Below are positions 1-6,047 of a DNA stretch of 6,433 nt, piece by piece. The position numbers and the translations under genes are program-made. The notes below the pieces were generated by a model. The model did no database searches. It was not told the DNA's origin and saw nothing but the letters and a program-made list of their open reading frames with translations. Within the stretch, counting starts at the first letter, position 1. Every line of letters starts with the position of its first letter. The stretch comes from an uncultured Propioniciclava sp. (lineage in GTDB: Bacteria; Actinomycetota; Actinomycetes; Propionibacteriales; Propionibacteriaceae): positions 1 through 6,433 of the forward strand of contig CALMPQ010000333.1 of assembly GCA_937872005.1 (NCBI GenBank), in the 5' to 3' direction.

Positions 1-19
1 GTCGGGGCCGGGCCCACGG

Positions 20-33
20 CGTCCGGGAGGACG
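20..33 (-). terminator. Weak hairpin downstream of scoB
   Basis: CGTCC (20-24) and GGACG (29-33) form a perfect 5-bp stem with a GGGA loop, 18 nt past the scoB stop codon (52-54). There is no T-tract. It may end the scoAB transcript, but a stem this short is common by chance in GC-rich DNA. The other bases of 1-51 show no gene I can support. Confidence 0.25.
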
Positions 34-51
34 GTGAAGCAGGGGTGAGGG

Positions 52-690
52 TCAGGCGAGCTCGGTGGTGAAGGCCGGGTCGGTCTTCTCGCGGATCTCG
101 TCCTCGGTGTGGCCGGGGGCGACCTGGCGCAGGACCAGCCCGTTCTCGGTCACGTCGAACACGGCCAGGTCGGTGATGATGCGGTCGACGACGCCCACGC
201 CGGTGAGCGGCAGGGTGCACTCGTTGACGATCTTGGTCTTGCCGTACTTGTCGCAGTGGTCGGTCATGACGATGACGCGGCGGGTGCCGGCGACCAGGTC
301 CATGGCGCCGCCCATGCCCTTCACGAGCTTGCCGGGGATCTGCCAGTTGGCGAGGTCACCGTTGCCGGCGACCTGCATGGCGCCGAGGATGGCCGCGGCC
401 ATCTTGCCGCCGCGGATCATGCCGAAACTCGTCGAGGAGTCGAAGATCGCCGCGCCCGGCAGCAGCGTGACGGTCTGCTTGCCGGCGTTGATCAGGTCGG
501 GGTCCTCGTCGCCCTCGTACGGGAACGGCCCCATGCCCAGGATGCCGTTCTCGGACTGCAGGTGGACGGTCACGCCCTCGGGCAGGTTGTTGGCGACCAG
601 CGTCGGCATGCCGATGCCGAGGTTGACGTAGTCGCCGTCCTTCAGTTCGGAGGCCGCGATGGCGGCCATCTCGTCACGGGTCCAGGCCAT
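52..690 (-). CDS. scoB: Succinyl-CoA:3-ketoacid CoA-transferase subunit B
   Basis: Encodes the 212-residue beta subunit of succinyl-CoA:3-oxoacid CoA-transferase, a cytoplasmic enzyme that moves CoA from succinyl-CoA to acetoacetate, giving acetoacetyl-CoA and succinate. The second CoA-transferase signature is visible as LQSENGILG at residues 44-52; Glu47 is the position that forms the covalent glutamyl-CoA thioester in this family. The [13 protein letters not shown] segment (about 25-37) and the GGAMDLVAG segment are also typical, and the length is normal. The frame stays open upstream to 888, but the ATG at 690 is chosen because it gives the family N-terminus ([13 protein letters not shown]) and has AAGGAGG seven bases upstream. 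It lies two bases after the scoA stop, so the two are co-transcribed and probably translationally coupled. A 3-oxoadipate CoA-transferase (pcaJ) role is less likely, because the partner subunit resembles ScoA. Confidence 0.93.
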   Translation of the reverse strand: MAWTRDEMAAIAASELKDGDYVNLGIGMPTLVANNLPEGVTVHLQSENGILGMGPFPYEGDEDPDLINAGKQTVTLLPGAAIFDSSTSFGMIRGGKMAAAILGAMQVAGNGDLANWQIPGKLVKGMGGAMDLVAGTRRVIVMTDHCDKYGKTKIVNECTLPLTGVGVVDRIITDLAVFDVTENGLVLRQVAPGHTEDEIREKTDPAFTTELA

Positions 691-692
691 GG

Positions 693-1430
693 TCAGGCCT
701 CCTTCGAGTCGTTGGTTGAGCCCGTCGAAACCCCAGGCCGCGGGCGCACGGTCCGCTGCTCGATGTCGGTGGGGGAGACGGCGCGCGTGACGTGGTGCAC
801 GTACACGCCGGGAGTGTGCACGTCGTCGGGGTCGATGGCGCCGGCGTCCACGATGTTCTCGGCCTCGACGAAGGTGACCTCGCCGCACATGGCGACCACC
901 GGGTTGAAGTTGCGGGCGGTGCGCCGGTAGACGACGTTGCCGGTCGTGTCGGCGGTGTGCGCGTGCACGAGGGCGATGTCGGCGACGATGGCGCGCTCGA
1001 GCACGTAGGTGCGGCCGTCAAAGTCCGCGGTCGGCTTGCCCTCGGCGACCTCGGTGCCCACACCGGTCGCGGTGTAGAACGCCGGGATGCCCGAGCCGCC
1101 CGCGCGCATGCGCTCGGCGAGCGTGCCCTGCGGCACGAACTCGACGTCGAGCTCGCCACTGATGAACTGCTGCATGAACAGGTTGTTCTCACCGACGTAA
1201 CTGGCGAGCACCTTCTTGATCTGGTTGTTCTCCAGCAGGAGGCCGAGCCCCTTGCCGTCGATGCCGAGGTTGTTGGAGACGATCGTGAGGTCCTTGACCC
1301 CCGAGTCCCGGACGACCTTGATCAGGTCGGTCGGGATGCCGCACAGCCCGAACCCACCGACGGCGATGGTCATGCCGTCACGCAGGGTCTCGGTCAGCAC
1401 GGGCGCGATGTCGTCGATGACTTTGGCCAT
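693..1430 (-). CDS. scoA: Succinyl-CoA:3-ketoacid CoA-transferase subunit A
   Basis: Encodes the 245-residue alpha subunit that pairs with ScoB. The first CoA-transferase signature is present at residues 18-33 ([16 protein letters not shown]). Further blocks match the ScoA rather than the PcaI type: [59 protein letters not shown] and [13 protein letters not shown]. Two ATG codons stand in tandem at 1433 and 1430. The second is preferred because AAAGGG then lies six bases upstream instead of three, and MAKVIDD is the usual N-terminus. The C-terminus departs from the family after [10 protein letters not shown]: the next residues (GVSTGSTN) are encoded by a dispersed-repeat-like sequence at 710-734 before a lysine/glutamate end. 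Activity should be unaffected, since this tail lies outside the conserved core. Confidence 0.94.
   Translation of the reverse strand: MAKVIDDIAPVLTETLRDGMTIAVGGFGLCGIPTDLIKVVRDSGVKDLTIVSNNLGIDGKGLGLLLENNQIKKVLASYVGENNLFMQQFISGELDVEFVPQGTLAERMRAGGSGIPAFYTATGVGTEVAEGKPTADFDGRTYVLERAIVADIALVHAHTADTTGNVVYRRTARNFNPVVAMCGEVTFVEAENIVDAGAIDPDDVHTPGVYVHHVTRAVSPTDIEQRTVRPRPGVSTGSTNDSKEA
698..704 (-). promoter_or_regulatory. Ribosome binding site of scoB
   Basis: AAGGAGG on the minus strand, seven bases before the scoB ATG at 690. It lies inside the last codons of scoA (Lys-Glu) and fixes the scoB start against the longer open frame upstream. Confidence 0.85.
710..734. repeat. Dispersed-repeat-like sequence in the scoA 3' end
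   Basis: The plus strand reads GTTGGTTGAGCCCGTCGAAA then CC, an imperfect palindrome (GGTT...AACC arms, TTGA/TCGAA inside). On the minus strand it is GGTTTCGACGGGCTCAACC. From memory, close variants (TTTCGACAGGCTCAACCA) occur many times in several actinobacterial genomes, mostly between genes. Here it is translated as the ScoA tail GVSTGSTN, just before the scoB ribosome binding site. Only one copy lies in this window, so its repeat nature rests on recall. Confidence 0.45.
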
Positions 1431-1435
1431 CATTG

Positions 1436-1443
1436 CCCTTTCT
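1436..1443 (-). promoter_or_regulatory. Ribosome binding site of scoA
   Basis: AGAAAGGG on the minus strand. The spacing is three bases to the first ATG (1433) and six to the second (1430), which favours the second as the start. Confidence 0.6.
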
Positions 1444-1527
1444 GGTTGTGCGTGCCCGGGCCGGCTTCATCGTCCGGTTCTCCAAGCGCACGCGTCACTA
1501 CGCACCGTAGCTGTCTAGGGGTGAGGC

Positions 1528-1533
1528 ATTCTA
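1528..1533 (-). promoter_or_regulatory. Candidate -10 box of the scoAB promoter
   Basis: TAGAAT on the minus strand matches TATAAT at five of six positions and lies about 95 bases before the scoA start. No good -35 hexamer stands 16-18 bases upstream (GCGCTT or TGCGCT only). A second TANNNT candidate, TACGGT at 1504-1509, is closer to the gene and equally lacks a -35. The 1434-1570 gap is the only place a scoAB promoter could be. Confidence 0.35.
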
Positions 1534-1570
1534 CGGAGGGGTGTCCAGAAAAGCGCACTTGTTGTTGTGC

Positions 1571-1598
1571 AAATCTACAATAGGATGCCCCGGCATCC
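1571..1598 (-). terminator. Rho-independent-like terminator after the small membrane-protein gene
   Basis: A perfect inverted repeat GGATGCC / GGCATCC (1583-1589 and 1592-1598) folds into a six-pair stem with a four-base loop. On the minus strand it is followed by TATTGTAGATTT (1582-1571), which is T-rich for this genome. It lies 45 bases past the stop at 1643 and just upstream of the scoAB promoter region, so it should insulate scoAB from the gene before it. Confidence 0.6.
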
Positions 1599-1642
1599 GG
1601 GCGGGTGGAGGTCCGCTCCCCACATCGACGTGAGGGTCAGGC

Positions 1643-2080
1643 TCACAGGTGGCTCTCGAAGACGTGGAAGAGCTCGGTCCCGGCATCGAACACGATGAGC
1701 ATGAACTCGTGGTCGGTCCAGTGGTCGGTTTTGTGGACCAGCCGCTTCTTCAACGCGTGGCTGGAGGGGTCGAGGCGGGTTGCCGGTTGGAGGGTCTCGG
1801 TCGCCCGGGCGACCAGGTCCCGTTCCCGGTCCGTCAGGGGCACGTCGGCCATCTGGGCCACCTCGAAGACCGTGCCGTCGAGCGCGATCGCAGCTGGGGC
1901 CCGGAACACCTTGATCCGGTACCCGTCACCCTGGAAGCTCGGCTCGGAGTGCGACTCGACCGCCACCAGCCCGGTGGGTACCGTGACGCCCCAGTTGTGG
2001 GCCAGCTCGGTGGCTGTTCTGTTGCGCCAGAACTCCTGCATCGGGCCGACCGCCAGCGCCACCATCCCCAGCACCAGCAC
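1643..2080 (-). CDS. Small membrane-anchored protein of unknown function, 5' end uncertain
   Basis: I do not recognise this family. From the GTG at 2080 the product has 145 residues. The frame is open further upstream and encodes RPTPEQ followed by one hydrophobic segment, AVLAGVLVLGMVALAVGPM (2095-2039), which looks like an N-terminal membrane anchor. The charged remainder is presumably on one side of the membrane; it includes SFQGDGYRIKVFRAP, LTDRERDLVARA and a C-terminal HEFMLIVFDAGTELFHVFESHL-like strand pattern. No start codon with a Shine-Dalgarno stands before the hydrophobic segment. In-frame starts are GTG 2080, GTG 2074 and ATG 2065, all inside the anchor, and the frame above about 2110 merely mirrors the HNH remnant on the other strand. 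The real start was therefore probably lost at a rearrangement joint near 2100. The gene ends in a good terminator. Confidence 0.55.
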   Translation of the reverse strand: MLVLGMVALAVGPMQEFWRNRTATELAHNWGVTVPTGLVAVESHSEPSFQGDGYRIKVFRAPAAIALDGTVFEVAQMADVPLTDRERDLVARATETLQPATRLDPSSHALKKRLVHKTDHWTDHEFMLIVFDAGTELFHVFESHL

Positions 2081-2110
2081 TCCCGCGAGGACAGCCTGTT
2101 CGGGCGTGGG

Positions 2111-2602
2111 TCTGACCCTGCGACGGTGCCCGGATTCGGTCCGATGAGCGCCGGCTTGGCTCGTGACCTCATCGCTCGCGCCGCTGGCCAGGAAACGGAG
2201 TCGTGGCTGCGCCGCCTCTACCAAAAAGCCCGACAGCGGCGAACTGGTCGGCCTCGACTCGCGCTCGCGCAGGTTCCCGTCCGGGCTCGCCTCCCTCATC
2301 GAGGCGCGCGACCAGACCTGTCGCATGCCGTGGTGTGATGCGCCGATCCGGCAGATCGACCACATCGTTCCGGTTGAGGATGGTGGCAAGACCGCCTACG
2401 CCAACGGCGAAGGGTTGTGCGAGGCCTGCAACTACGCCAAGCAGGCGCCGGGGTGAAAACCCTCCCTCGCCCGGGGCCGTTCGCGCCGGTGTCGTTCAGG
2501 ACACCGGCTGGGCAGGCCCGTCTCACCCGGGCGCCGCTCCCGCAGGGCGCACACCGGAAGACTCCGGTCAGGGCTGACTTCAGCTGGCTTCGCGCCGCGT
2601 GA
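2111..2602 (+). pseudogene. C-terminal remnant of a 13E12/DUF222-type HNH endonuclease with two frameshifts
   Basis: Three pieces in two frames together give the C-terminal part of the actinobacterial 13E12/DUF222 HNH family. Piece 1 (from about 2111) reads [16 protein letters not shown] then [10 protein letters not shown]. Piece 2, shifted by one base, reads [36 protein letters not shown] and [14 protein letters not shown], then a stop at 2454-2456. Piece 3, back in the first frame, reads KTLPRPGPFAPVSFRTPAG and runs to a stop at 2600-2602. The HNH core is intact: paired cysteines (CRMPWC, CEAC), the IDH histidine and the Asn/Lys of CNYAK. The first shift fits one extra A in the A5 run at 2223-2227; the second fits one lost G at 2453-2454, where the family has PGW and this sequence has PG-stop. 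The N-terminal DUF222 domain, usually a few hundred residues, is absent: a minus-strand gene occupies that space. Such genes are often multicopy; their role is poorly known. Confidence 0.8.
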
Positions 2603-2612
2603 CTCAGCCCTG
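2569..2612 (-). terminator. Inverted repeat spanning the PucR-type gene stop, possible terminator
   Basis: CAGGGCTGA (2569-2577) and TCAGCCCTG (2604-2612) are a perfect 9-bp inverted repeat with a 26-base loop. A CCGG pair on each side (2564-2567, 2615-2618) extends the stem across a small bulge. The right arm contains the stop codon of the minus-strand regulator, so the hairpin would form at the end of its mRNA. There is no T-tract. A role as terminator between convergent units is an inference. Confidence 0.4.
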
Positions 2613-3734
2613 TTCCGGCGCGCCCAACTCCAGGGCCCACGTCACTCCCACGAGGTCGTCGGGGTCGTCGAGGTCGCAGCCGGTCAGGTCGGTGAACCGG
2701 CTCAGCCGGTAGCGCACCGTGTTGACGTGCACGCGCAGCGCCCCAGCTGCTCGCGGGATGCTGCGGCCGTTCGCCAACCAGGCCCGGACGGCGGCCTTCA
2801 GTTCGCCGCCGAAGTCACCCTCGGCGTCCAGCGGGGTGAGGAACATGTCGGCGTAGTGCTGCCCCACGTCGGGGCGTCCGGCGGCGGCGAGGCGCCAGCC
2901 CAGCTCCTCGATGCCCTGGGGGCCGCTCCTGCCCAGGCGGCGGGCCAGTCGCAACGACTGCCGGGCCACGCGGTCGGAGCGGGGCAGGTCGTCGAGTCGG
3001 CCGAACGGCCCGATCCCGACCGCCTCGGCCACCTCCGGACGCCGCGCGACCAGGCCCCGGCACTGCCCGGCATCGACGACCACCAACGCTGCCGACGACG
3101 GCAGGGACCCAGCCTCCTCCAGCCGTCGTCGCAAGCCCTCTGCAGACGCCTCGTCGTCGACCTCGCACCGGATGGCGGCGTACGGGGCGGCGGCGTCCAG
3201 CTCGGCGAGGGTGACGTCGTCGACGTCCTCGCCAGCGAGCAGGGCGCGGACGGCAGTGACGCGACGCTGCGCGTCGCGCAGGGCGGTGTCGACCTCGAGC
3301 GCGTGGTACTCGGTGATGATGCGCGTGGTGAAGGCGTCAGCCACGCCCCACATGAGCCGCACACCCGCCACGGTGGCCTCGGCGGTCAGGCCCAGGGTGA
3401 CCGCGAGGTCGACGAATCGCTCGTGGATCAGCGCGATCGAGATGCGGAAGCCGCGCACGATCTCCTCCACGGGCACCCCGGCCTCGAAGCGCTCGCGCGC
3501 CGTCTGGGCGGCGCCGTCGAGATGGGCCGGGTGGGGGACCAGCCCGGAGCGCAGGGCGTCCATGGCGGTGCGCAGGTTGCGGTTCACCGCTGCGGTCAGC
3601 GCGTCGGAGGGAATGTCGACGTAGGAGTCGAGTTCGGCGTAGATCTGGTCGCACGTGGACACCGCGAGTTCGGGCAGAGACTCGCCGAGGGGGCCGAGCG
3701 CCGCCGTCAGGTCGGGGTGCTGCGGAGCGCTCAT
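2604..3734 (-). CDS. PucR-family transcriptional regulator
   Basis: Encodes a 376-residue cytoplasmic DNA-binding regulator. The C-terminus (about residues 311-370) is the PucR-type helix-turn-helix: ELKAAVRAWLANG, then SIPRAAGALRVHVNTVRYRL with the hallmark VHVNTVRYRL recognition helix, then DLTGCDLDDPDDL. The N-terminal half is mostly helical (ERFEAGVPVEEIVRGFRISI at about 83-102), like the RsbR/PucR N-terminal domain of actinobacterial members. The middle is weaker in similarity. No effector-binding site can be read off. An upstream ATG at 3743 is in frame, but the ATG at 3734 is preferred: TACGAT, a perfect TANNNT -10 box, ends seven bases before it, as in leaderless transcripts, and neither ATG has a Shine-Dalgarno. 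It diverges from the DinB-like gene 43 bases away, so autoregulation or control of that gene is possible. Its target is unknown. Confidence 0.88.
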   Translation of the reverse strand: MSAPQHPDLTAALGPLGESLPELAVSTCDQIYAELDSYVDIPSDALTAAVNRNLRTAMDALRSGLVPHPAHLDGAAQTARERFEAGVPVEEIVRGFRISIALIHERFVDLAVTLGLTAEATVAGVRLMWGVADAFTTRIITEYHALEVDTALRDAQRRVTAVRALLAGEDVDDVTLAELDAAAPYAAIRCEVDDEASAEGLRRRLEEAGSLPSSAALVVVDAGQCRGLVARRPEVAEAVGIGPFGRLDDLPRSDRVARQSLRLARRLGRSGPQGIEELGWRLAAAGRPDVGQHYADMFLTPLDAEGDFGGELKAAVRAWLANGRSIPRAAGALRVHVNTVRYRLSRFTDLTGCDLDDPDDLVGVTWALELGAPEQG

Positions 3735-3741
3735 GGGGGCC

Positions 3742-3747
3742 ATCGTA
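3742..3747 (-). promoter_or_regulatory. -10 box of a leaderless promoter for the PucR-type gene
   Basis: TACGAT on the minus strand, followed by seven bases and the ATG at 3734. This is the spacing expected when transcription starts at the start codon. A partial -35 (ATGACG, four of six) lies 15 bases upstream. The alternative ATG at 3743 overlaps this box, which argues against it as the start. Confidence 0.5.
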
Positions 3748-3765
3748 AATGTCGGCCGCGCCCGT

Positions 3766-3771
3766 CATGCT
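3766..3771 (+). promoter_or_regulatory. -10 box of a leaderless promoter for the DinB-like gene
   Basis: CATGCT (an A at position 2 and a T at position 6, as in TANNNT) followed by six bases and the ATG at 3778. There is no Shine-Dalgarno in front of the ATG. The -35 position lies in the opposite promoter's -10 region, so polymerases firing left and right would compete. Confidence 0.42.
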
Positions 3772-3777
3772 GGACAC

Positions 3778-4161
3778 ATGGACGAGAAGGACATCTACAC
3801 GCGGTACCTCCGTGCCACCCGCGAGGCGCTGATCTGGAAGACCGAGGGTCTCTCCGAACGCGAAGTCCGCCTACCACGGACGCCGACGGGTACGAGCCTG
3901 CTCGGCCTGGTCAAGCACTGCGCGTCCGTGGAGGCGGAGTACTTCGGTCCGTGCTTGGGTCGTGAGCACGGCATCCCGATGCCCGCGTACGACGACACCG
4001 ACCCGAACAGCGACCTGTACGCCGCGGCGTCCGAGTCGGCGGTCGAGGCGATCGACGGCGCTGCCGGGCTGAGGGCGTCCAACACGAACATGGGCGAGCC
4101 CGACGGGGGTTGGCTGGCCCACGTCGCGAAGGTGCAGGCGATCGCCGACGGGTTCAGCTGA
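3778..4161 (+). CDS. DinB/DUF664-family protein with an apparent internal deletion
   Basis: Encodes 127 residues of the DinB/DUF664 family, four-helix-bundle proteins, many with a histidine metal site, of mostly unknown or thiol-transferase-like function. Residues 1-90 match the usual N-terminal half: EALIWKTEGLSEREVRLPRTPTGTSLLGLVKHCASVEA-type sequence with the first ligand His47 (LVKH), then DPNSDLYAAASESAVE. Residues 92-127 (IDGAAGLRASNTN, GGWLAHVAKVQAIA) match the usual extreme C-terminus. Missing between them, at about 4045-4053, are the roughly 50-60 residues that normally include the YRR..WAHADATI helix and the RHAGHAD motif with the remaining metal ligands. The frame is kept, so this looks like an in-frame internal deletion, and the product is probably non-functional as a metalloprotein. 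The start at 3778 is chosen from the family N-terminus and the leaderless -10 box; the frame is open further upstream. The stop overlaps the facing lipoprotein gene by 8 bases. Confidence 0.78.
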   Translation: MDEKDIYTRYLRATREALIWKTEGLSEREVRLPRTPTGTSLLGLVKHCASVEAEYFGPCLGREHGIPMPAYDDTDPNSDLYAAASESAVEAIDGAAGLRASNTNMGEPDGGWLAHVAKVQAIADGFS

Positions 4162-5869
4162 TGCGGATGCCGTAGATGTTGCGGTCGTAGGACGCCACGA
4201 CGAGCATGTCGCCGAAGACCGACGGGGTGGCCTCGACGTTCTTGCCGAGGCTGACGGTGGAGATGTCCTCGCCGGTCTCGGGGTCGAACAGGTGCATCAC
4301 GCCATCGGAGTCGGCCAGCACGCCGTAGAGGCGACCGTCGGTCGAGGTGATCAGGTTGGGCGAACTCCAGGAGTAGTTGCCCAGGTGGCGCCGCCACACG
4401 ACCTTGCCGGTCGCCTTGTCGAGCGCCACGAGATCACCTTCGCGCGGGGCCGTGGTGCGCGAGACGTTGAAGATCACCAGGTCGGCGATCGCCCCGCGGC
4501 CCAGCACGGGGGTGGCCAGGACGCCGCCGTTGATGCCGGTGTAGTAGGCGGGGATGTCGTACTGCCAGACCTGCTTGCCGGTCAGCGCGTCGATCTTGCG
4601 GATGTTCGTGACCAGGTCACCCGTGGCCTGCTTACGTGAGTCGACCTCGTTGCCCGTGTAGAGGAACACGCCGTCGGCGGTCTCCTCGAGCACGAGGGAG
4701 GCGTCGGTGTCGTCCTCGACCTCGCGCATCCAGAGCATCTCGAGGGTGGTGGCGTCCCAGCTGAAGAGCTTGCCCTCGTTGTCGGCGGCGAACATCAGGT
4801 TGCGGTAGGCCACCGCCGAGTTCTCGATGCCGTACTTCTCGTTGCCGGGCGCGTTGTAGCGCAGGCGCGTCACCTCGGGCTTGACCGAGACCGTCTTGGC
4901 CGCAGCGTCGTACTCGGAGTTGAGCTTGATCTTGTAGATCAGCCCGTTCTCGGCTGGCGCGATGAGCGTGTCGGTCTTGGCGTTCACCAGCGCCGAGGAG
5001 TCGAACGCCCCCCAGTCCTGCCTCGGGGCCGCCGGGTCCAGGCCCGACAGGTGCCAGACCTCCTTGTTCTGGATCAGGTCGAACACGCGGTAGCGCCACG
5101 GCCCCACGGTGCCGTTGGTGTCGTTGAGTCCCTGCCCCGCGTACAGCAGCGGGTAGCCGCGCGGGTCCACGGACGCCGTGCCCTTGAATCCCCAGCCCAC
5201 CTCGATCGGCGGCTTGGTGGGCTCGCCGGTCTTGAGGTCGAGCCGGTGGATCTTGCCCTCGAAGACCGGGTAGATCACCTCGACGAAGTTGTCGTCGTCG
5301 ACGAACTTGGCATCGAGGCCCATGGCGACCTTGGTCTCGCGCGGCCACTGCACGAGCAGGGGCTGGCCGGTCCAGCCCGCGCCGGGCCAGTAGGAGCCCT
5401 CGCCGCGGATCTCGCCGATCTGCTTGGTCCACTCGATCGACAGCTTCTGCTCGGTGACCTGCGCCGTGCCCCACGCGCCGCCCGTGCGGTGGTTGTTGCC
5501 CCGGAACGTCAGCACACCCGGAATCTGGTTGTACGTCTCGGGGTCGCCGAAGACCACCTGCTCGCGGCTGCGATACGCCACCGGGTCGCCGGCCTCGTCG
5601 ACCACCGACCACGAGAACGTGCCGGGGGAGTCGGTCATGTTGCGCTCGAACACGTTCGCCTCGCCGGTCCCGCGCGGCGGCGCGTAGCCTGGGATCTCGG
5701 TGAGCCGGATGGCCGGCGGCTCGGCGTTCGGCGTCCGGGCCTGGGTGGACGCGGCGGCGGGCTTGTGGGGCCGCTCGCCCGTGGTGACCGTCTCGGTGGA
5801 GCACGCGGCAACGCTGACGAGGGTGGCGAGGGCGAGCCCCGCGGCCGCCAGTCGGCGTCGGTGCAGCAT
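4154..5869 (-). CDS. PQQ-like beta-propeller lipoprotein
   Basis: Encodes a 571-residue exported lipoprotein. Residues 1-22 are a signal peptide (MLHRRR, then GLALATLVSVAA) ending in a VAAC lipobox with Cys23 as the lipidated residue. A Thr/Pro/Ala-rich linker follows to about residue 50. From about residue 120 the chain is a beta-propeller with repeated blade motifs: GVLTFRGNNHRTGGAWG (118-134), FEGKIHRLDLKTGEP, LFSWDATTLEMLW (368-380), KIDALTGKQVWQYDI (425-439), VALDKATGKVVWRRHLGN (481-498) and HLFDPETGEDISTVSLG. The D-x-x-TGK-x-x-W pattern is typical of PQQ-like/BamB-type blades; this does not prove PQQ binding or dehydrogenase activity, and no catalytic residues are evident. A scaffold or binding role at the cell surface is the conservative reading. 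The start at 5869 is set by GAGGAG five bases upstream and by the signal peptide; the frame stays open to 5938. Confidence 0.88.
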   Translation of the reverse strand: MLHRRRLAAAGLALATLVSVAACSTETVTTGERPHKPAAASTQARTPNAEPPAIRLTEIPGYAPPRGTGEANVFERNMTDSPGTFSWSVVDEAGDPVAYRSREQVVFGDPETYNQIPGVLTFRGNNHRTGGAWGTAQVTEQKLSIEWTKQIGEIRGEGSYWPGAGWTGQPLLVQWPRETKVAMGLDAKFVDDDNFVEVIYPVFEGKIHRLDLKTGEPTKPPIEVGWGFKGTASVDPRGYPLLYAGQGLNDTNGTVGPWRYRVFDLIQNKEVWHLSGLDPAAPRQDWGAFDSSALVNAKTDTLIAPAENGLIYKIKLNSEYDAAAKTVSVKPEVTRLRYNAPGNEKYGIENSAVAYRNLMFAADNEGKLFSWDATTLEMLWMREVEDDTDASLVLEETADGVFLYTGNEVDSRKQATGDLVTNIRKIDALTGKQVWQYDIPAYYTGINGGVLATPVLGRGAIADLVIFNVSRTTAPREGDLVALDKATGKVVWRRHLGNYSWSSPNLITSTDGRLYGVLADSDGVMHLFDPETGEDISTVSLGKNVEATPSVFGDMLVVASYDRNIYGIRIS

Positions 5870-5905
5870 CTCGTCTCCTCGTGTCCTGGGGCTCGGGCGT
5901 CCCCC

Positions 5906-5911
5906 AGCGTA
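5906..5911 (-). promoter_or_regulatory. Candidate -10 box of the lipoprotein gene
   Basis: TACGCT (TANNNT) on the minus strand, about 36 bases before the ATG at 5869. No clear -35 is present. A 6-bp inverted repeat, CTGGGG (5886-5891) and CCCCAG (5902-5907), would put a hairpin in the short 5' leader between this box and the ribosome binding site. Confidence 0.4.
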
Positions 5912-5966
5912 CTCGCGGGGTTGGGGCAGTGCGCGCAAGCGCGCGGACCGAATTGTGAGACGACAT

Positions 5967-5995
5967 TTGTCGAATCAAGAATATTGGTTTAGCTT
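5967..5995 (+). promoter_or_regulatory. Promoter of the cysteine leader peptide and transporter
   Basis: TTGTCG (5967-5972), exactly 17 bases, then TAGCTT (5990-5995) inside an AT-rich island (5950-6000) that stands out from the GC-rich surroundings. Transcription would begin near 6002, about 46 bases before the leader-peptide ATG. Confidence 0.6.
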
Positions 5996-6047
5996 TGCAC
6001 CAACTGATCGACGGGCCTCGTGCCCAACAGGCAAGGAAATCCTCCTC

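Noticed and set aside
1..48. C-terminal end of a plus-strand gene running into the window (stop at 46-48)
   Set aside because: Only 15 codons with no recognisable sequence; open frames this short are expected by chance.
109..930. Plus-strand open frame across scoB and the scoA end
   Set aside because: Antisense to both CoA-transferase subunits; composition is Gly/Asp/Val/His-rich without motifs.
1649..2110. Plus-strand frame leading into the HNH remnant, as a possible intact N-terminal domain
   Set aside because: The frame is open, but the sequence has no resemblance to DUF222 and mirrors the minus-strand membrane-protein gene; family similarity starts only near 2111.
2215..2235. Programmed frameshifting at the A5 run
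   Set aside because: No downstream pseudoknot or SD-like stimulator is evident, and the gene is also N-terminally truncated with a second indel, so decay or sequencing error is simpler.
2163..2456. A complete 97-residue HNH protein starting at the ATG at 2163
   Set aside because: The first 25 residues do not match the family, whereas the other frame does up to 2221; this is the middle piece of a frameshifted remnant.
2485..2508. Perfect 9-bp hairpin (GCCGGTGTC / GACACCGGC) as a terminator
   Set aside because: It lies inside the corrected HNH reading frame and has no T-tract; it may still reduce read-through, but I cannot support it as a terminator.
2727..3965. A 412-codon plus-strand open frame opposite the regulator gene
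   Set aside because: It runs antisense to a recognised PucR-type gene, is rich in Gly/Val/Asp/His/Arg without domains, and results from the strong third-position GC bias.
5931..5942. GCGC-GCAA-GCGC hairpin upstream of the sulfur promoter
   Set aside because: Four-pair GC stems arise easily by chance here; no position or partner supports a function.
5051..5992. A 313-codon plus-strand open frame
   Set aside because: Antisense shadow of the lipoprotein gene with no recognisable motif or ribosome binding site.
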